A stretch of 64,000 bases of DNA from Haliotis asinina (GCF_037392515.1 NC_090295.1:12605001-12669000), one strand, 5' to 3'; shown: positions 50,501-60,578, counted from the first letter of the stretch. A program made the numbers and translations. Notes: generated from the sequence alone by a model not told the origin.

Positions 50501-53500
50501 TACAGATTCACTTACACAACTGCTCTGCAGAGTAGAGGTAAGTACACTGGAGTGGTAATGATGTAATGATAACTACTGCGCGAGCATAAGGAGTCCGAAC
50601 AGATGTAGTTGTTGGACATCAGTCACGGAGAGGTCTCTCATAGAGTGAAAGAGAACATTGTGTTGATTTGCTAAAAAAAACCTTCAATAATGGATGTCAA
50701 AGAACAGTTACCATGAACAGCCATCGCCAAAGCTAAAGATTGAGTCTAATCATGTATATTAGAGGTTGCTTGAGGAATGGTAGGCTGGCAAAGATGCTGG
50801 AATGGTAGGCTGGCAAAGATGCTGGAATGGTAGGCTGGCAAAGATGCTGGAATGGTAGGCTGGCAAAGATGCTGGAATGGTAGGCTGGCAAAGATGCTGG
50901 AATGGTAGGCTGGCAAAGATGCTGGAATGGTAGGCTGGCAAAGATGCTGGAATGGTAGGCTGGCAAAGATGCTGGAATGGTAGGCTGGCAAAGATGCTGG
51001 AATGGTAGGCTGGCAAAGATGCTGGAATGGTAGGCTGGCAAAGATGCTGGAATGGTAGGCTGGCAAAGATGCTGGAATGGTAGGCTGGCAAAGATGCTGG
51101 AATGGTAGGCTGGCAAAGATGCTGGAATGGTAGGCTGGCAAAGATGCTGGAATGGTAGGCTGGCAAAGATGCTGGAATGGTAGGCTGGCAAAGATGCTGG
51201 AATGGTAGGCTGGCAAAGATGCTGGAATGGTAGGCTGGCAAAGATGCTGGAATGGTAGGCTGGCAAAGATGCTGGAATGGTAGGCTGGCAAAGATGCTGG
51301 AATGGTAGGCTGGCAAAGATGCTGGAATGGTAGGCTGGCAAAGATGCTGGAATGGTAGGCTGGCAAAGATGCTGGAATGGTAGGCTGGCAAAGATGCTGG
51401 AATGGTAGGCTGGCAAAGATGCTGGAATGGTAGGCTGGCAAAGATGCTGGAATGGTAGGCTGGCAAAGATGCTGGAATGGTAGGCTGGCAAAGATGCTGG
51501 AATGGTAGGCTGGCAAAGATGCTGGAATGGTAGGCTGGCAAAGATGCTGGAATGGTAGGCTGGCAAAGATGCTGGAATGGTAGGCTGGCAAAGATGCTGG
51601 AATGGTAGGCTGGCAAAGATGCTGGAATGGTAGGCTGGCAAAGATGCTGGAATGGTAGGCTGGCAAAGATGCTGGAATGGTAGGCTGGCAAAGATGCTGG
51701 AATGGTAGGCTGGCAAAGATGCTGGAATGGTAGGCTGGCAAAGATGCTGGAATGGTAGGCTGGCAAAGATGCTGGAATGGTAGGCTGGCAAAGATGCTGG
51801 AATGGTAGGCTGGCAAAGATGCTGGAATGGTAGGCTGGCAAAGATGCTGGAATGGTAGGCTGGCAAAGATGCTGGAATGGTAGGCTGGCAAAGATGCTGG
51901 AATGGTAGGCTGGCAAAGATGCTGGAATGGTAGGCTGGCAAAGATGCTGGAATGGTAGGCTGGCAAAGATGCTGGAATGGTAGGCTGGCAAAGCAAAAAG
52001 TCAGTGTAGTCTGCGAGACTTTGGCTCTGGAGGTGGTTGACAATGGAATCAGCTGGCCCAACAATGGTGGCCAACAGGGGAATTGAACACACACGATCCA
52101 GCTGTCCTGGCAACTAGGTGTATGCTATGCTACAAAGACCCGACAGAGACCCAGGAAAGCATGCTTCTTATCATCACGATTGACATAAAGTCCTTGAGGC
52201 TGAGATATACGAGCTGCAGTAGCCATCACTACAAGGAAAAAGGTTTTAAACTTCATTTAAAGTCCCAAGCAGTTGTAGTGGTTCAAACTGAGTAAATAGC
52301 AGCCAGATACATGGCCCTTGAGTTTCTTTATAGACCGTAAGTGCTAAAGAAACATACTATCCTTACATAGGTTCGAAAAATATTTATCATGCCAAAACAA
52401 AATATTGCCACCATCAGAAGTATATACCCATTTCTTCACTGGGTTGTGCTCTCACATTTCCAACCCCATGTTGAACAATTACTCACATGAAATAATTTTT
52501 ATTCAACATTTTAAGCGCATCTCGTGGTATATCAGACCCTACTTCGCCTCCATTCCCCCTTCCAGTTTCCGGTTCAATGGAGTGAAGGAACAGGAGGGTA
52601 TTATTCCACATTTAATACTTACAGTTACCTCCCCTGCTACATTCACCCATTACGCCAGAAGTGTTTTATATAGAATCAATGTTACGAAAATTCTAACAAT
52701 AGCAACAACAGATAAGACAAATAAATTTCAACTGGTTCATGATAAAATTAGGCAATATGGTTTTTCTTTTTAATTTCTGCTTATTCTTGTTCTGTCACTC
52801 CGTTCAACCGGAAGCTGGCAGGGGTAATGAAAGGCGAAGAATGATCTGAACACCACACTTGGCGCTTAAAATGTTGAATAAAACATATTTCATGTGATTA
52901 ATTATCAAGCATGGGGTAGAAAATCTGAGAGCACAACCAAGTGAAGAAATGGGAGTGTACTTTTGATGGTGGCCATATTTTATTTTGACATGAAAGATAT
53001 TTTTCGATCCGAAGCGCTGGAAGTATGTGGCCAACCTTTGCTCACTTTGCTTGCATATAACAAGCCTTGTCATATTCTCTATGCTGCACAGCTCCTTTTG
53101 CGCTACAGTTTGCCTGTGCACAGGTATCCTCAAAAAGGCCAGCATGGAGCACACTGGTATGAGGGCAAGTGAGGCCAAAGATTTTTATTTACAGTTTGTC
53201 CAACACAGCAGGTCATATTGAATCGAGAGAGAAGTACAAGACATGAGATAGGATAGGTTCCTTTTCAAAAGGGTTTCTGAATACCAGCTTCAAACTACTG
53301 ATGTAACCATTGATATAAATGGCTTGGATGGTTCTCATATACATACTGATGTGACAGCTTAACCTGTTGTCGCAAATAACAGACAAATTCCATCAAATGA
53401 TCTCAGATCTACTACAGATGCAAGTATAGGTTAAAAACAGGACTCAGTCACCTTAGTGCAGAGATTTGTTTGTGAAAGGTGCCATGAGACCCTATCCACA

Positions 53501-56500
53501 ATGAGTCCAAAGCACTACACTATTCATAAGCCAACGGTCAGTGTTTCAAAATATTCTTAAAAGCCACTTGCCATAGGGCAAGTGACTTCAAGAAAGTAAC
53601 TTGTCCTGACTAACTTTCCAGTTACCCTGATTTTGTGACACAATGTTAATGTTTCATGTTTATGTTTACTGAACTATACATCAAAGATTTGAAAGAACGA
53701 TAACTGTACTTTATTATTAATGCAAAATTTCATAAATACATTACAAGCAGATATGAAATGAAACCCAAGTTTATTTGCAGTTTGAAACTATAAGTGGAAA
53801 TTATCTAGTAGCCCATGGAAAAGTAAGAAGATATTATTTGTCCCGGGCAACGGGCGATGGGATTTTGGAAACCCTGCCAACGATATGTTGTAATGCTACT
53901 ACAGCTTTGTGGAAAGGTAGCCAGATGTACAAACCTGCCATATCTGTTGGCCCAGTATCCAGCACTGACACCGCCAATCATGCCCCCGACTGCATATATG
54001 GCCACAGTGATGGACCACAGTAGGGTCTTCAGTGAGGGCTGCATGTATTCCCCATTCCGATCAAAGTAGGTTTCATTGTAGAACTCCTGAATAATCTGAG
54101 AAAAGCAATACAAGAATTCATTTGGATGACACGATCAAGAAACATTGTGAGCAGAGTGTATTGAAAGCCAACACAAGCATACAAAGTTACATAAACTGCT
54201 AATATTCCCCAAACAAAAGCTTTATCTACTGTTAAGAACAGAATGAACCAATTTCTTATTTTTCAAAGTTTTCTGCAAAATTGGTGGCAAACAGAATGAG
54301 ATTACGCTGCTTTTAACAACATCCCAGCAATATCATGGTAGTGACAGAAATGAATTTCACACATTGTTCTCATGTGGTTAATCAAACACGGGTTTTCAGT
54401 GTGACGAGTGAACGCTTTGACCACTAGGCCAAATTCACACACACCCTTGTACATGTTGTAATCACTGTATTTCAGTGCACCTTTTCACTTTACACACACT
54501 CTCCTTCTTGATCAAGCTGCATACCTCTTCTGGAGAATTGACGACTCCTGTGTTGTAGCCAAACTGAAAGGATGAACCCAAAGTGATTGCTGCAATGGCC
54601 AATGCCAGATGGCTGTTGAAACCCTGCAACACAGTATATACATTCCCTCAAGAAATAATGTTGATTGATTGGTTGTTGTTATTTTTTAACACCACGCTCA
54701 GCATTTTTACAGCTATGCTAGTAATCAACTCTGGACTAGACAATTCAGTGGTCAACAGTATGAGCATTGATCTACACAACTGGTATACAATGACTTGGGT
54801 CAACAAAGTCTGACCACCCAATCCTGTCAGTTGCCTCTTACAAGAACATGGGTTACTAAAGACCAATTCAATTCTTCAATGGTACCAAGAAATAATGACT
54901 GAGAAATTCAATTAATTCAGTTAGACTTCAATTAAGAGTTAACTCTCATGTGAAAAAGTTAAAATTGAACCAAATTAGCAACTTTTTTGATCGATCTGAG
55001 AAAAACAGCTATTGATGTTGTGATCAAGGACTCACTCATGCCAGTGTAACACAATGACATAAAGTACAAGGACATCCATAACTTCAAGTCATTTGGTACA
55101 ATGCATTTAGTCCCGTTTCTGACAAGCTGTCTTTACTACCATTCACAATCTGACATTTGTCCTCAGGGGATAGAATAATCATTTGTCAATATACTAGTAA
55201 TAGACACATTTGTAAGTCGCTTGATTATCATAGCAGTTGAGCTAGTTACTGAACATGGTTTACGCTGCTTTTAGCAATATTCCAGCAATACAGTGACACC
55301 GGAAATGGGCATCATGCACTGTACCCATGTGAGACTAACATTAACTGCTTGATCCGTGGCAAAACGAAAGTACAGCACTTCATGATACTGAAACTTAGTG
55401 CTGATGAATGTTTCATGCTCAATTCAATCTGTCTACAAATGAATACATGTGTTATGCAGAAGAAACAGCAAAATGTCAGAAATGTTATCAATTATACATT
55501 TCACTTTGAATGCGGTAACTTGCTTCCAACAGATACAGAATGCTATTACTAAGAATAGTAAGATCTGAACAGTACTGATACTTGCAGTAAAACTAGAAAT
55601 GCTATTGGTAATTCATCTACTAACTAAAATTACGAGAGAATACTAGTAAATAGATCATATCATAGTCACAAGTTCCATGCCTTGAATGATCATTGTTTTC
55701 TTTGATCAATAGACAACAGTCATGAAGGACCAATTTTAAGAGATAACAGTATTGTGTCCCTAAAACACTGATAACTAGTGGCCTTCAGTTAGCTGTAATT
55801 GTGTCAGTCACTGACCTTCAGAAATAATGTAAACTCTCTATCAGAAGAGATAACTGCATGTACATGTACTACTAATAAGGTCAGCTGCACACTTCATGAA
55901 CACTGACCTCAACCGACTGGCAGGAAAGCTTTGCTATAACTACAAATCTTGATTTTTCCTATTCTCAGACATACTTGTCTTAAAGGATATAGATTATTTT
56001 TCTGAACTAATTTTATCATTTTGAAGCAAACACCAAATTTCATTAATCCAACTGAAAATATATATGCTATGCATGACAGTATGTTTCATTCAAGAGGCAA
56101 CTAACAGGATGGGGTGGTCATTGAGGCTCACTGACTTGGTTGACACATCAATGGTTCCCAGTTGTGCAGATTGATGTTGATGCTGTTGATCACTGGATGG
56201 TCTGGTCCAGACTTGATTAATTACAGGCCACCACCATATAGCTAGAATAGTGCTGAGTGCAGTGTAAAACTAAACTTACTCACTCACTCATGTACTGAAT
56301 CTTTCAGGTAGTTCACTTACATCTTGAAACTTAAAACTAAATAAACTGGAATACAATGGATGTTTCAAAACAAAGTTGGAGTAAGCTTGGCATATTGCTG
56401 AAAGACTATTTATTTATGAACTACCGCAGACCTTGTTCAATGCACCAAAATGTGCACATTCACCATGTTAACTTTACATGTAATCCTTCTAAGAAAAATG

Positions 56501-57174
56501 CAACTTCTTAAAAACAAATGTCAAATGATGTTAATGTGGTCGTTTCTAGTGTGACATCATTTTGACCTCAAGTCACAAAACTGTAACGATATCAACAATC
56601 CTATCTCAATGACAAACACTCTAAACTTACGCACATGATGGGCAATTTGCAATGGTGGCTCCAATGAACTCGAACATTTCTAATATAAACAAACAACGGT
56701 AAGACTTCCACTTGTATCACCCCTAAATTAAAAGGCGAGGAAGCATTTCTTTGAGTGGCATTTCTAGAAGTTGAATGTATATACCTTTGATTTTGTTCAG
56801 ATACCATGAACGAAACATGTTATCAGATAAGGAATATACATTCAGATGATACATAATTTGGCAGGTATAATGTTTAAGGGGGCATACTGGCGGAAATGTT
56901 CCCAAACATCAAACATACCCCCAAAAATCATGTACACAAATGCTGCATAGTGCTGCTGGTGCAATTTCTTGCTTCTAGCTGCATGTTTATAAATGCATAC
57001 TTCGATGCATTTTAAAGAATAGTATTGCAATACAGCAATTCAACATTTAACAGCTCAATTCATAATACGTACATGTTTCGTTTTGGCCTTGCCAATTCTA
57101 TAGTCATCATATTCTTTTGCCCCTTCGCCATCACTCGAAGACAGTAAAGGTTTGCGTTCTTGCCCGTCTGCCAT
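41550..57174 (-). CDS. SLC2A: facilitative glucose transporter, SLC2A/GLUT class I-like, 12 exons
   Basis: Moves hexose down its gradient across the plasma membrane; 12-helix MFS sugar porter. Exons: 57174-57073, 54623-54525, 54095-53935, 49510-49386, 48340-48170, 47245-47138, 45730-45642, 45313-45215, 44239-44027, 43367-43292, 42452-42325, 41762-41550. All have AG/GT borders and compatible phases, giving about 527 aa (human GLUT1 is 492). Landmarks in order: cytosolic [27 protein letters not shown]; glycosylation site NET in the first loop; NRYGRKG across exons 3/4; [17 protein letters not shown] with the conserved Gln; [25 protein letters not shown] (QLT where class I usually has QLS); [25 protein letters not shown] with the cytochalasin-site Trp; [19 protein letters not shown]. 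The tail is longer than in GLUT1. Regulation is suggested by the E-box pair at its start. Confidence 0.93.
41864..42324 (-). other. intron 11 of the SLC2A gene
   Basis: Non-coding. No element of note except AT-rich tracts. Confidence 0.5.
42690..42828. repeat. (CT/GT)n polypyrimidine microsatellite
   Basis: tctctctctctgtctc-type repeats of about 135 bp in intron 10. In the minus-strand transcript this is a purine tract (GAGAGA), and it creates a spurious Arg/Glu frame. Confidence 0.95.
42880..43200. repeat. dispersed repeat, copy 1
   Basis: Similar in the same orientation to 53580-53885: shared blocks are tatgcttactgaac/tatgtttactgaac, atgaaaacctagtttatttg/atgaaacccaagtttatttg, gcactttgaaacc/gcagtttgaaact and tctaatagcccatg/tctagtagcccatg. 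Estimated identity is 70-80%. Family unknown. Confidence 0.6.
43440..43620 (-). repeat. SINE family B copy
   Basis: agatggtggttggtaaataa, gggtctgggattctgtgatt, gatcaacagcatgagcatca, gatgacatgtgtcaaacatg and a gacagacatggattgttaaa block. Moderately diverged. Confidence 0.7.
43628..43812 (-). repeat. SINE family B copy, tail-less
   Basis: ataaccaagtccggaccaga, aaatccagcgatcgtcatca, acatgtgtcaaccaagtcag, caagcctgaccacccaatcc and gcatgggttactgaagatca. It lies directly beyond the previous copy. Confidence 0.75.
43955..44026 (+). repeat. SINE tail with (ACTC)n microsatellite abutting SLC2A exon 9
   Basis: tagcagcgtaaaaaagctgc, then about ten ACTC units. On the minus strand the first base after exon 9 begins a GTGAGTGAGT series, so the microsatellite supplies or has merged with the exon 9 splice donor. 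Confidence 0.75.
44425..44620 (-). repeat. SINE family B copy, diverged
   Basis: ggcaatatttcagctgtatg, gtggccgtcggtaaataata, gcaatccagtgattaacagc and caagcctgagacctcaatcc. Intron 8 of the transporter. Confidence 0.65.
44978..45192 (-). repeat. SINE family B copy
   Basis: ccacattcagcaatattaca, gctgtatggcggtggtctgt, gatcaacagcacaagcattt, gtctgaccacccgatctcgt and ttatggcaagcatgggttca. It lies about 20 bp from the exon 8 donor. Confidence 0.8.
46955..47105 (+). repeat. tRNA-derived SINE (family A)
   Basis: gtaacctaggggctaaagca head, aggttcgatgccccacatgg B box, tctggtgttacccaccgtga and a tail gatattgctggaacattggt. It lies within intron 6, about 30 bp from the exon 6 donor. Confidence 0.85.
47318..47445 (+). 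repeat. tRNA-derived SINE (family A), tail-truncated
   Basis: gggtagccttgtggataaat head, gggtttgcttcccatcatgg B-box region, gcaatgtgtgaagcctatct and ctggtgtcccctgcagtgat. The shared tail is absent. Confidence 0.75.
47530..47806. repeat. minisatellite, about 48-bp unit, 5-6 copies
   Basis: Units contain agagtgagagatttggttgg, taggttggttttatgtgttg and tcaaatgaag, with small length differences. It lies in intron 5. Confidence 0.9.
47825..48010 (-). repeat. SINE family B copy
   Basis: acttaataatattgcagcta, gatccagtgatcaacagcat-type block (aatccagtgatcaacagcat) and ccatgtcagcaagcccgacg. Diverged. Confidence 0.7.
48303..48556 (-). repeat. four 64-bp copies of the SLC2A exon 5 acceptor and exon start
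   Basis: The unit starts ctcagacaggtacatgggaa and includes gttgactcctggaacag. In gene sense each unit has a pyrimidine-poor acceptor GTTCCAG|GAGTC followed by the first 38 bases of exon 5. Copies begin at 48303 (the functional one, running into exon 5), 48367, 48431 and 48495. The outermost is most diverged. The unit length is not a multiple of three, so use of an upstream acceptor would shift the frame and end translation soon afterwards. Confidence 0.93.
48655..48945 (+). repeat. tRNA-derived SINE, third family (C)
   Basis: The tRNA-like head has agtggttaaagcgtctgccc and ggttacaggttcgatccctg. The body differs from family A: atatggtacttgttagtcac, cctggtgctaagcatccttg, ggtatctcagtgagctagca and a tail with gggcaagtacaagcagcca. 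It resembles a SINE body that I recall as widespread in molluscs; the name is not certain. Confidence 0.7.
49065..49292 (-). repeat. SINE family B copy, diverged
   Basis: gttacactcagcaatattca, agctggtttctgtttgtaca, ggcagtccattgattggcat, aacaagtcagcgaggctgat and caagcatggactgttgaaga. Confidence 0.75.
49912..50055. repeat. inverted-repeat arm, left (pairs with 53120-53258)
   Basis: aatcctatctcacatcttgt, agtctctctcttcagttcga, cctgctgaaaatataaatct and ttggcctcacttgcc recur as the complement at 53120-53258, about 80% alike. The arms enclose 3.2 kb of intron 3, including the 25-bp array. Confidence 0.6.
50776..51993. repeat. perfect 25-bp tandem array, about 48.7 copies
   Basis: The unit is aatggtaggctggcaaag followed by atgctgg. 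I see no sequence difference between units. Because 25 is one more than a multiple of three and the complement has no stop, all three minus-strand frames stay open across the array (about 410-455 codons), giving a repeating peptide that includes [20 protein letters not shown]. It lies in intron 3 of the transporter. It is not a gene. Confidence 0.98.
52355..52520. repeat. inverted-repeat arm, left (pairs with 52850-53030)
   Basis: aggttcgaaaaatatttatc, ccaccatcagaagtatatac, ccatttcttcactgggttgt and ttattcaacattttaagcgc are complementary to 52850-53030 with about 85% match. The enclosed 330 bp has no gene. MITE-like or a broken DNA transposon. Confidence 0.75.
52850..53030. repeat. inverted-repeat arm, right (pairs with 52355-52520)
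   Basis: gcgcttaaaatgttgaataa, agaaaatctgagagcacaac, aagtgaagaaatgggagtgt and agatatttttcgatccgaag mirror the left arm. Confidence 0.75.
53120..53258. repeat. inverted-repeat arm, right (pairs with 49912-50055)
   Basis: ggcaagtgaggccaaagatt, agcaggtcatattgaatcga and gacatgagataggatagg are the complement of the left arm. Confidence 0.6.
53580..53885. repeat. dispersed repeat, copy 2
   Basis: Partner of 42880-43200 in the same orientation. Each copy lies about 50-90 bp downstream of a transporter splice donor (exons 3 and 10). Confidence 0.6.
54295..54432 (-). repeat. tRNA-derived SINE (family A)
   Basis: acgctgcttttaacaacatc, ccagcaatatcatggtagtg, the complemented B box (atcaaacacgggttttcagt) and A box (aacgctttgaccactaggcc). 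Intron 2. Confidence 0.8.
54680..54872 (-). repeat. SINE family B copy
   Basis: taacaccacgctcagcattt, tctggactagacaattcagt, gtcaacagtatgagcattga, gtctgaccacccaatcctgt and acatgggttactaaagacca. Intron 1, about 60 bp from the exon 2 acceptor. Confidence 0.8.
54873..55254 (-). other. intron 1 of SLC2A, nothing recognised
   Basis: AT-rich intronic sequence. Confidence 0.5.
55255..55352 (-). repeat. tRNA-derived SINE (family A), truncated
   Basis: acgctgcttttagcaatatt, ccagcaatacagtgacaccg and gcactgtacccatgtgagac. The tRNA-like head is mostly lost. Confidence 0.7.
55353..56090 (-). other. intron 1 of SLC2A, nothing recognised
   Basis: Open frames here lack domain or splice support. Confidence 0.45.
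56091..56292 (+). repeat. SINE family B copy
   Basis: caagaggcaactaacaggat, ggggtggtcattgaggctca, ctgacttggttgacacatca, gatcactggatggtctggtc and a tail agtgctgagtgcagtgtaaa followed by actcactcactc. Confidence 0.85.
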
Positions 57175-57187
57175 TTTGACAGCACAA

Positions 57188-57204
57188 CACGTGATTGTCA
57201 CGTG
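57188..57204. promoter_or_regulatory. paired E-box fitting the carbohydrate response element (ChoRE)
   Basis: CACGTGATTGTCACGTG is two perfect E-boxes with a 5-bp spacer, exactly the consensus CAYGNG-N5-CNCRTG bound by the glucose-sensing Mondo/ChREBP-Mlx factors. The right half extends to GTCACGTGAC (57197-57206), the CLEAR element recognised by TFEB/MITF, and overlaps a TGACGT half-CRE. It lies 14-30 bp upstream of the transporter ATG. Function is inferred from the motif and from the gene it adjoins. Confidence 0.7.
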
Positions 57205-57411
57205 ACGTTAAATGTATAGCAATGTTCTTTGGGTTTATAAACTTATGAAATCCTTTGTTCTGATTAAAATTTTATATGTTAAGTATATTAAAATGTTATA
57301 TGTTAAGTATAAAGTCGAAATTGTATCTCTAACAGATTTTCTAACGTATCATTTAGGTAAATAATATTTCCTTTCTTTTCTATTGTTGTTCATGTTTTCA
57401 ATATAACCCAA

Positions 57412-57420
57412 ACCGGAAGT
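57412..57420 (+). promoter_or_regulatory. ETS/GABPA-type site upstream of POLR2D
   Basis: ACCGGAAGT, a strong ETS-family consensus that is frequent in TATA-less housekeeping promoters, 20 bp before the POLR2D ATG. Confidence 0.6.
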
Positions 57421-57439
57421 TTCTCAGATTCGTGTCAAC

Positions 57440-60400
57440 ATGGCGAGTGCGGGGATGGCGTCTGACCAGCAAGAAGAAGATGCCTCCGAATTACAGTTCC
57501 CAAAAGGTAACCACAGAAAACATTTGGACCAAACATTTAACAGGGGTGAAGATTTAACTGGGTATAACCGAAGAACCCAGTCGCAGTAGACGGCTAGATT
57601 TAAGAACGTGGTGTTCTGGTCCACGATAATGACTTGATGATCATGAGGGTACTTTACGTTTATTTGGAGCAAATCCTTTCTTCAAAAATAGGGTATAGTA
57701 CATGCACTACAGACTGTGTTAATCGTAAGTTAAGAGTTGAAAATATCAAAAGGCACCACTTCAATACTTAACTAAAGCATACAACGTTTCAGAAGAAATA
57801 ATGAATGGTTTTCAAGTTCAGCTTCAGAAACTTAATCATTCCAGACAGACATTGAGACAAGGTTATGACTATCTCTCACTGTATTAGAGTCCCGTGGAAA
57901 ACTACACACCCAATTTTCACTGATTAAGTGCTCATAAAAACCATTATACACTCCTAAGTCAAAGATTTGTCATCAAGTAGGACTAGACTAAACTAAACAG
58001 ACTAATAGTATATCATAATGATGACTGACGATGATCCAAGACCTTATGCTTACTCACTGCACATGCAACTATTCAGTTAAACATATCTTCCATTTAGCAT
58101 TTAGTTTCAAACACTTCCCAACAACACTTCCCCTTTAAAAATGTGGTTGACATTTTGTGTGCAAGAACACTAATGGTTTGGTTTTAAACAGTTTCATCCA
58201 TTTCCACCTATTTATTCTCCACTATTTTAATATTTATAAAATCATTATGAACGCCCTTGACCTTTAATTTTGTTTCAACTAATCAGCATTGATAAGGAAA
58301 CATTTCAAGATTTCAAGATTTCATTTTTCCCACCAAAAGAGAATGTTTTACGTACGGTTGTCACTTTTGATGTTTTGTTTTTATTTTTGTTTTACATTTG
58401 TTTAATGGTCAGCCACATGTATCGGTTTTCCCAACATACTTAAAGGAGTGACACCATGCCATACTAATGATCCATCTTTGTTTCAGAATTTGAACATGCT
58501 GAGACTCTGCTGATATCAGAAGTACAGATGTTGTTAGAACATCGGTATGTATGTCATGGGAGTGTTGTGTATCAGCATCATCAGTCTTGTAAGACTGTAG
58601 TAGTATATGGGACTAAGCTTTTGCAGTTCATTTAAGATGCAATTAGATTTAAGTCGCCACTCAAAGAATTTAACTAAATTGTTAGTATGATGATAAGATG
58701 AAAAAAATTTGTCGAACGTATTCTGTAGCTGCTTTGACTGTGCCTTTTGTGACACTGAGGTTTCATGGTTCTTTTTTCTTGTGGTGCTGGAATAGTGGTG
58801 CCAGGATAAGATTAAGAACCCCGTTCCGGTCAGAACTGCACTCATATCAGTCTTTAGGATTCCACTCATAATGTCTCCTTGAAGCTTCTAAACGTGGTAG
58901 AAGGTAATCTAAGGGACTTTTCATTATTTATGGCTAATGTGGTAATGATGATTTTTATTGAGAAGCATATCAGTGACCTACTTTAAAATGTATATATAGT
59001 CGTCCCTCGCAATAACGCAGATCTTGGGGTCCATGGACACCCCCCACGTTATTAGACACCTGCGTTATTGCTCACATGAATATAGGTCGAGTGAAAGACC
59101 CAGCAACAAGAGCGTATATGTACATTGCATTTGGTACACGTGTGCATGTGTATAAAGTAATTGACCTCCCCTGCATGTCATGAACACGATGAACTGAATC
59201 AATGACCCCTTGTCCCCCTTCCCATAAGTTTTAAGAATAATCTCTAAATATTGCACTGCTTGCAACTGAAGTAGATTTTGGAAGTGTTCTCAGGCAAGGC
59301 CAGCAGGGTACACCTTAAAATGGCTATCTGATCCTGTGTTTGTTGTGTGTTTGTGTGTGTGTGAACAAAGCAGCAGCATCACATTGGTTAGATGACCCTG
59401 TGTTAGTGTGCAGCAAGTGTTGTTGTTAAAATTGCAAACTGACCCAGTGTTTACATGTATACAGAAAGCAGCAGAATGAGAGTGCTGAAGAGGAGCAAGA
59501 GCTCTCTGAGGTGTTCATGAAGACACTCAACTACTGCTCCCGCTTCAGCAAGTTCAAGAACAGAGAAACCATTGCCGCTGTCAGAAGGTAGACTATAATT
59601 GTTCTATGAGCTGTTGTTAAAGACTCTGATGGATATGTCTTTCCTTTGAATCAATTCTCTGAAACTAGTGGAAGACGAATGAAATACTTTGTCTAGTCTT
59701 TATCATGGCAGGGTGTGACTATGAAACTCCCAAAAATTTTAGCCAGACCACAGAGCTGGTTAGATGTAAAACTGGCCAGCCCTGTCCAAAAGTTAAACTT
59801 ATAATTAAATTAAAACTTGTTAAATATTGAAAAAAAACCCTAATACTAACTTTACGTACACATCTAAATTTTAACCCGACCCGTTGGGCAGGGGAAATGA
59901 GAATCTGGCAGTCCGTTTTGAAAATAGCCCCTCCACGGCGGTCGGGCATGCTGACCATGGTCATTATACAGGTGTCAAGTTATCATTAGTGAATTTGTTT
60001 TGCAATTTAATGAAGAAGGATTCAATATTTATAATTCAGTTGTTTGACGGGCCCTGAGATATTGTCCATGTTTTTAGCCCAACCATCAAAACTCTTTACA
60101 TGCAGTAATCAGTCAAAGAAAATGACAGTAATCTGAGTGAGGTTTTCGGTTTGAAAACAAACCCAAAATAATATATAAGCAGTTTAGTTTCTTTTCTCTC
60201 TGTGTATATATCTGTTTATGGATACAAAAAGTAAAAGTAGGTTGTTGATAAGCTTGAAAGTAGTGGACGTAGTTTTGGTGAATTCATAAAATGCTTCAAA
60301 TGCCCTTTGGTGTATTATTATTTTCTGCTGCACTATTATTGGTAATCTCTAATAGTGATAATGAGATCAACTATGCACATTCCTTTGTTCCAGTTCTCTA

Positions 60401-60547
60401 ATGCAGAAGAAGTTACACAAGTTTGAACTTGCTGCCCTGGCTAACCTTTGCCCTGAAACATCAGAGGAAGCTAAATCTCTCATTCCCAGGTACTGTGCCA
60501 GAAGGAAAAATGAATACAAACAGGTTTAAAAACCAATTTACATGCTT

Positions 60548-60578
<31 letters not shown>

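Larger units (their letters stand above)
57175..57439. promoter_or_regulatory. bidirectional promoter between SLC2A and POLR2D
   Basis: Only 265 bp separate the two divergent start codons, so both promoters and leaders must lie here or overlap the first exons. It contains the paired E-box next to SLC2A and an ETS site next to POLR2D. There is no TATA box at a fitting position for either gene. Both start codons sit in AAnATGGC, a context that matches YY1 sites but also a good Kozak sequence. Confidence 0.7.

Noticed and set aside
50733-52113. Three overlapping minus-strand ORFs of 410-455 aa with a repeated peptide
   Set aside because: They are created by a 25-bp unit that lacks stops on one strand and lie inside an intron of the transporter; no start, domain or splice support.
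52405-52773. 122-aa plus-strand ORF
   Set aside because: Mostly one arm and the loop of an inverted repeat; starts inside the arm and has no recognisable domain.
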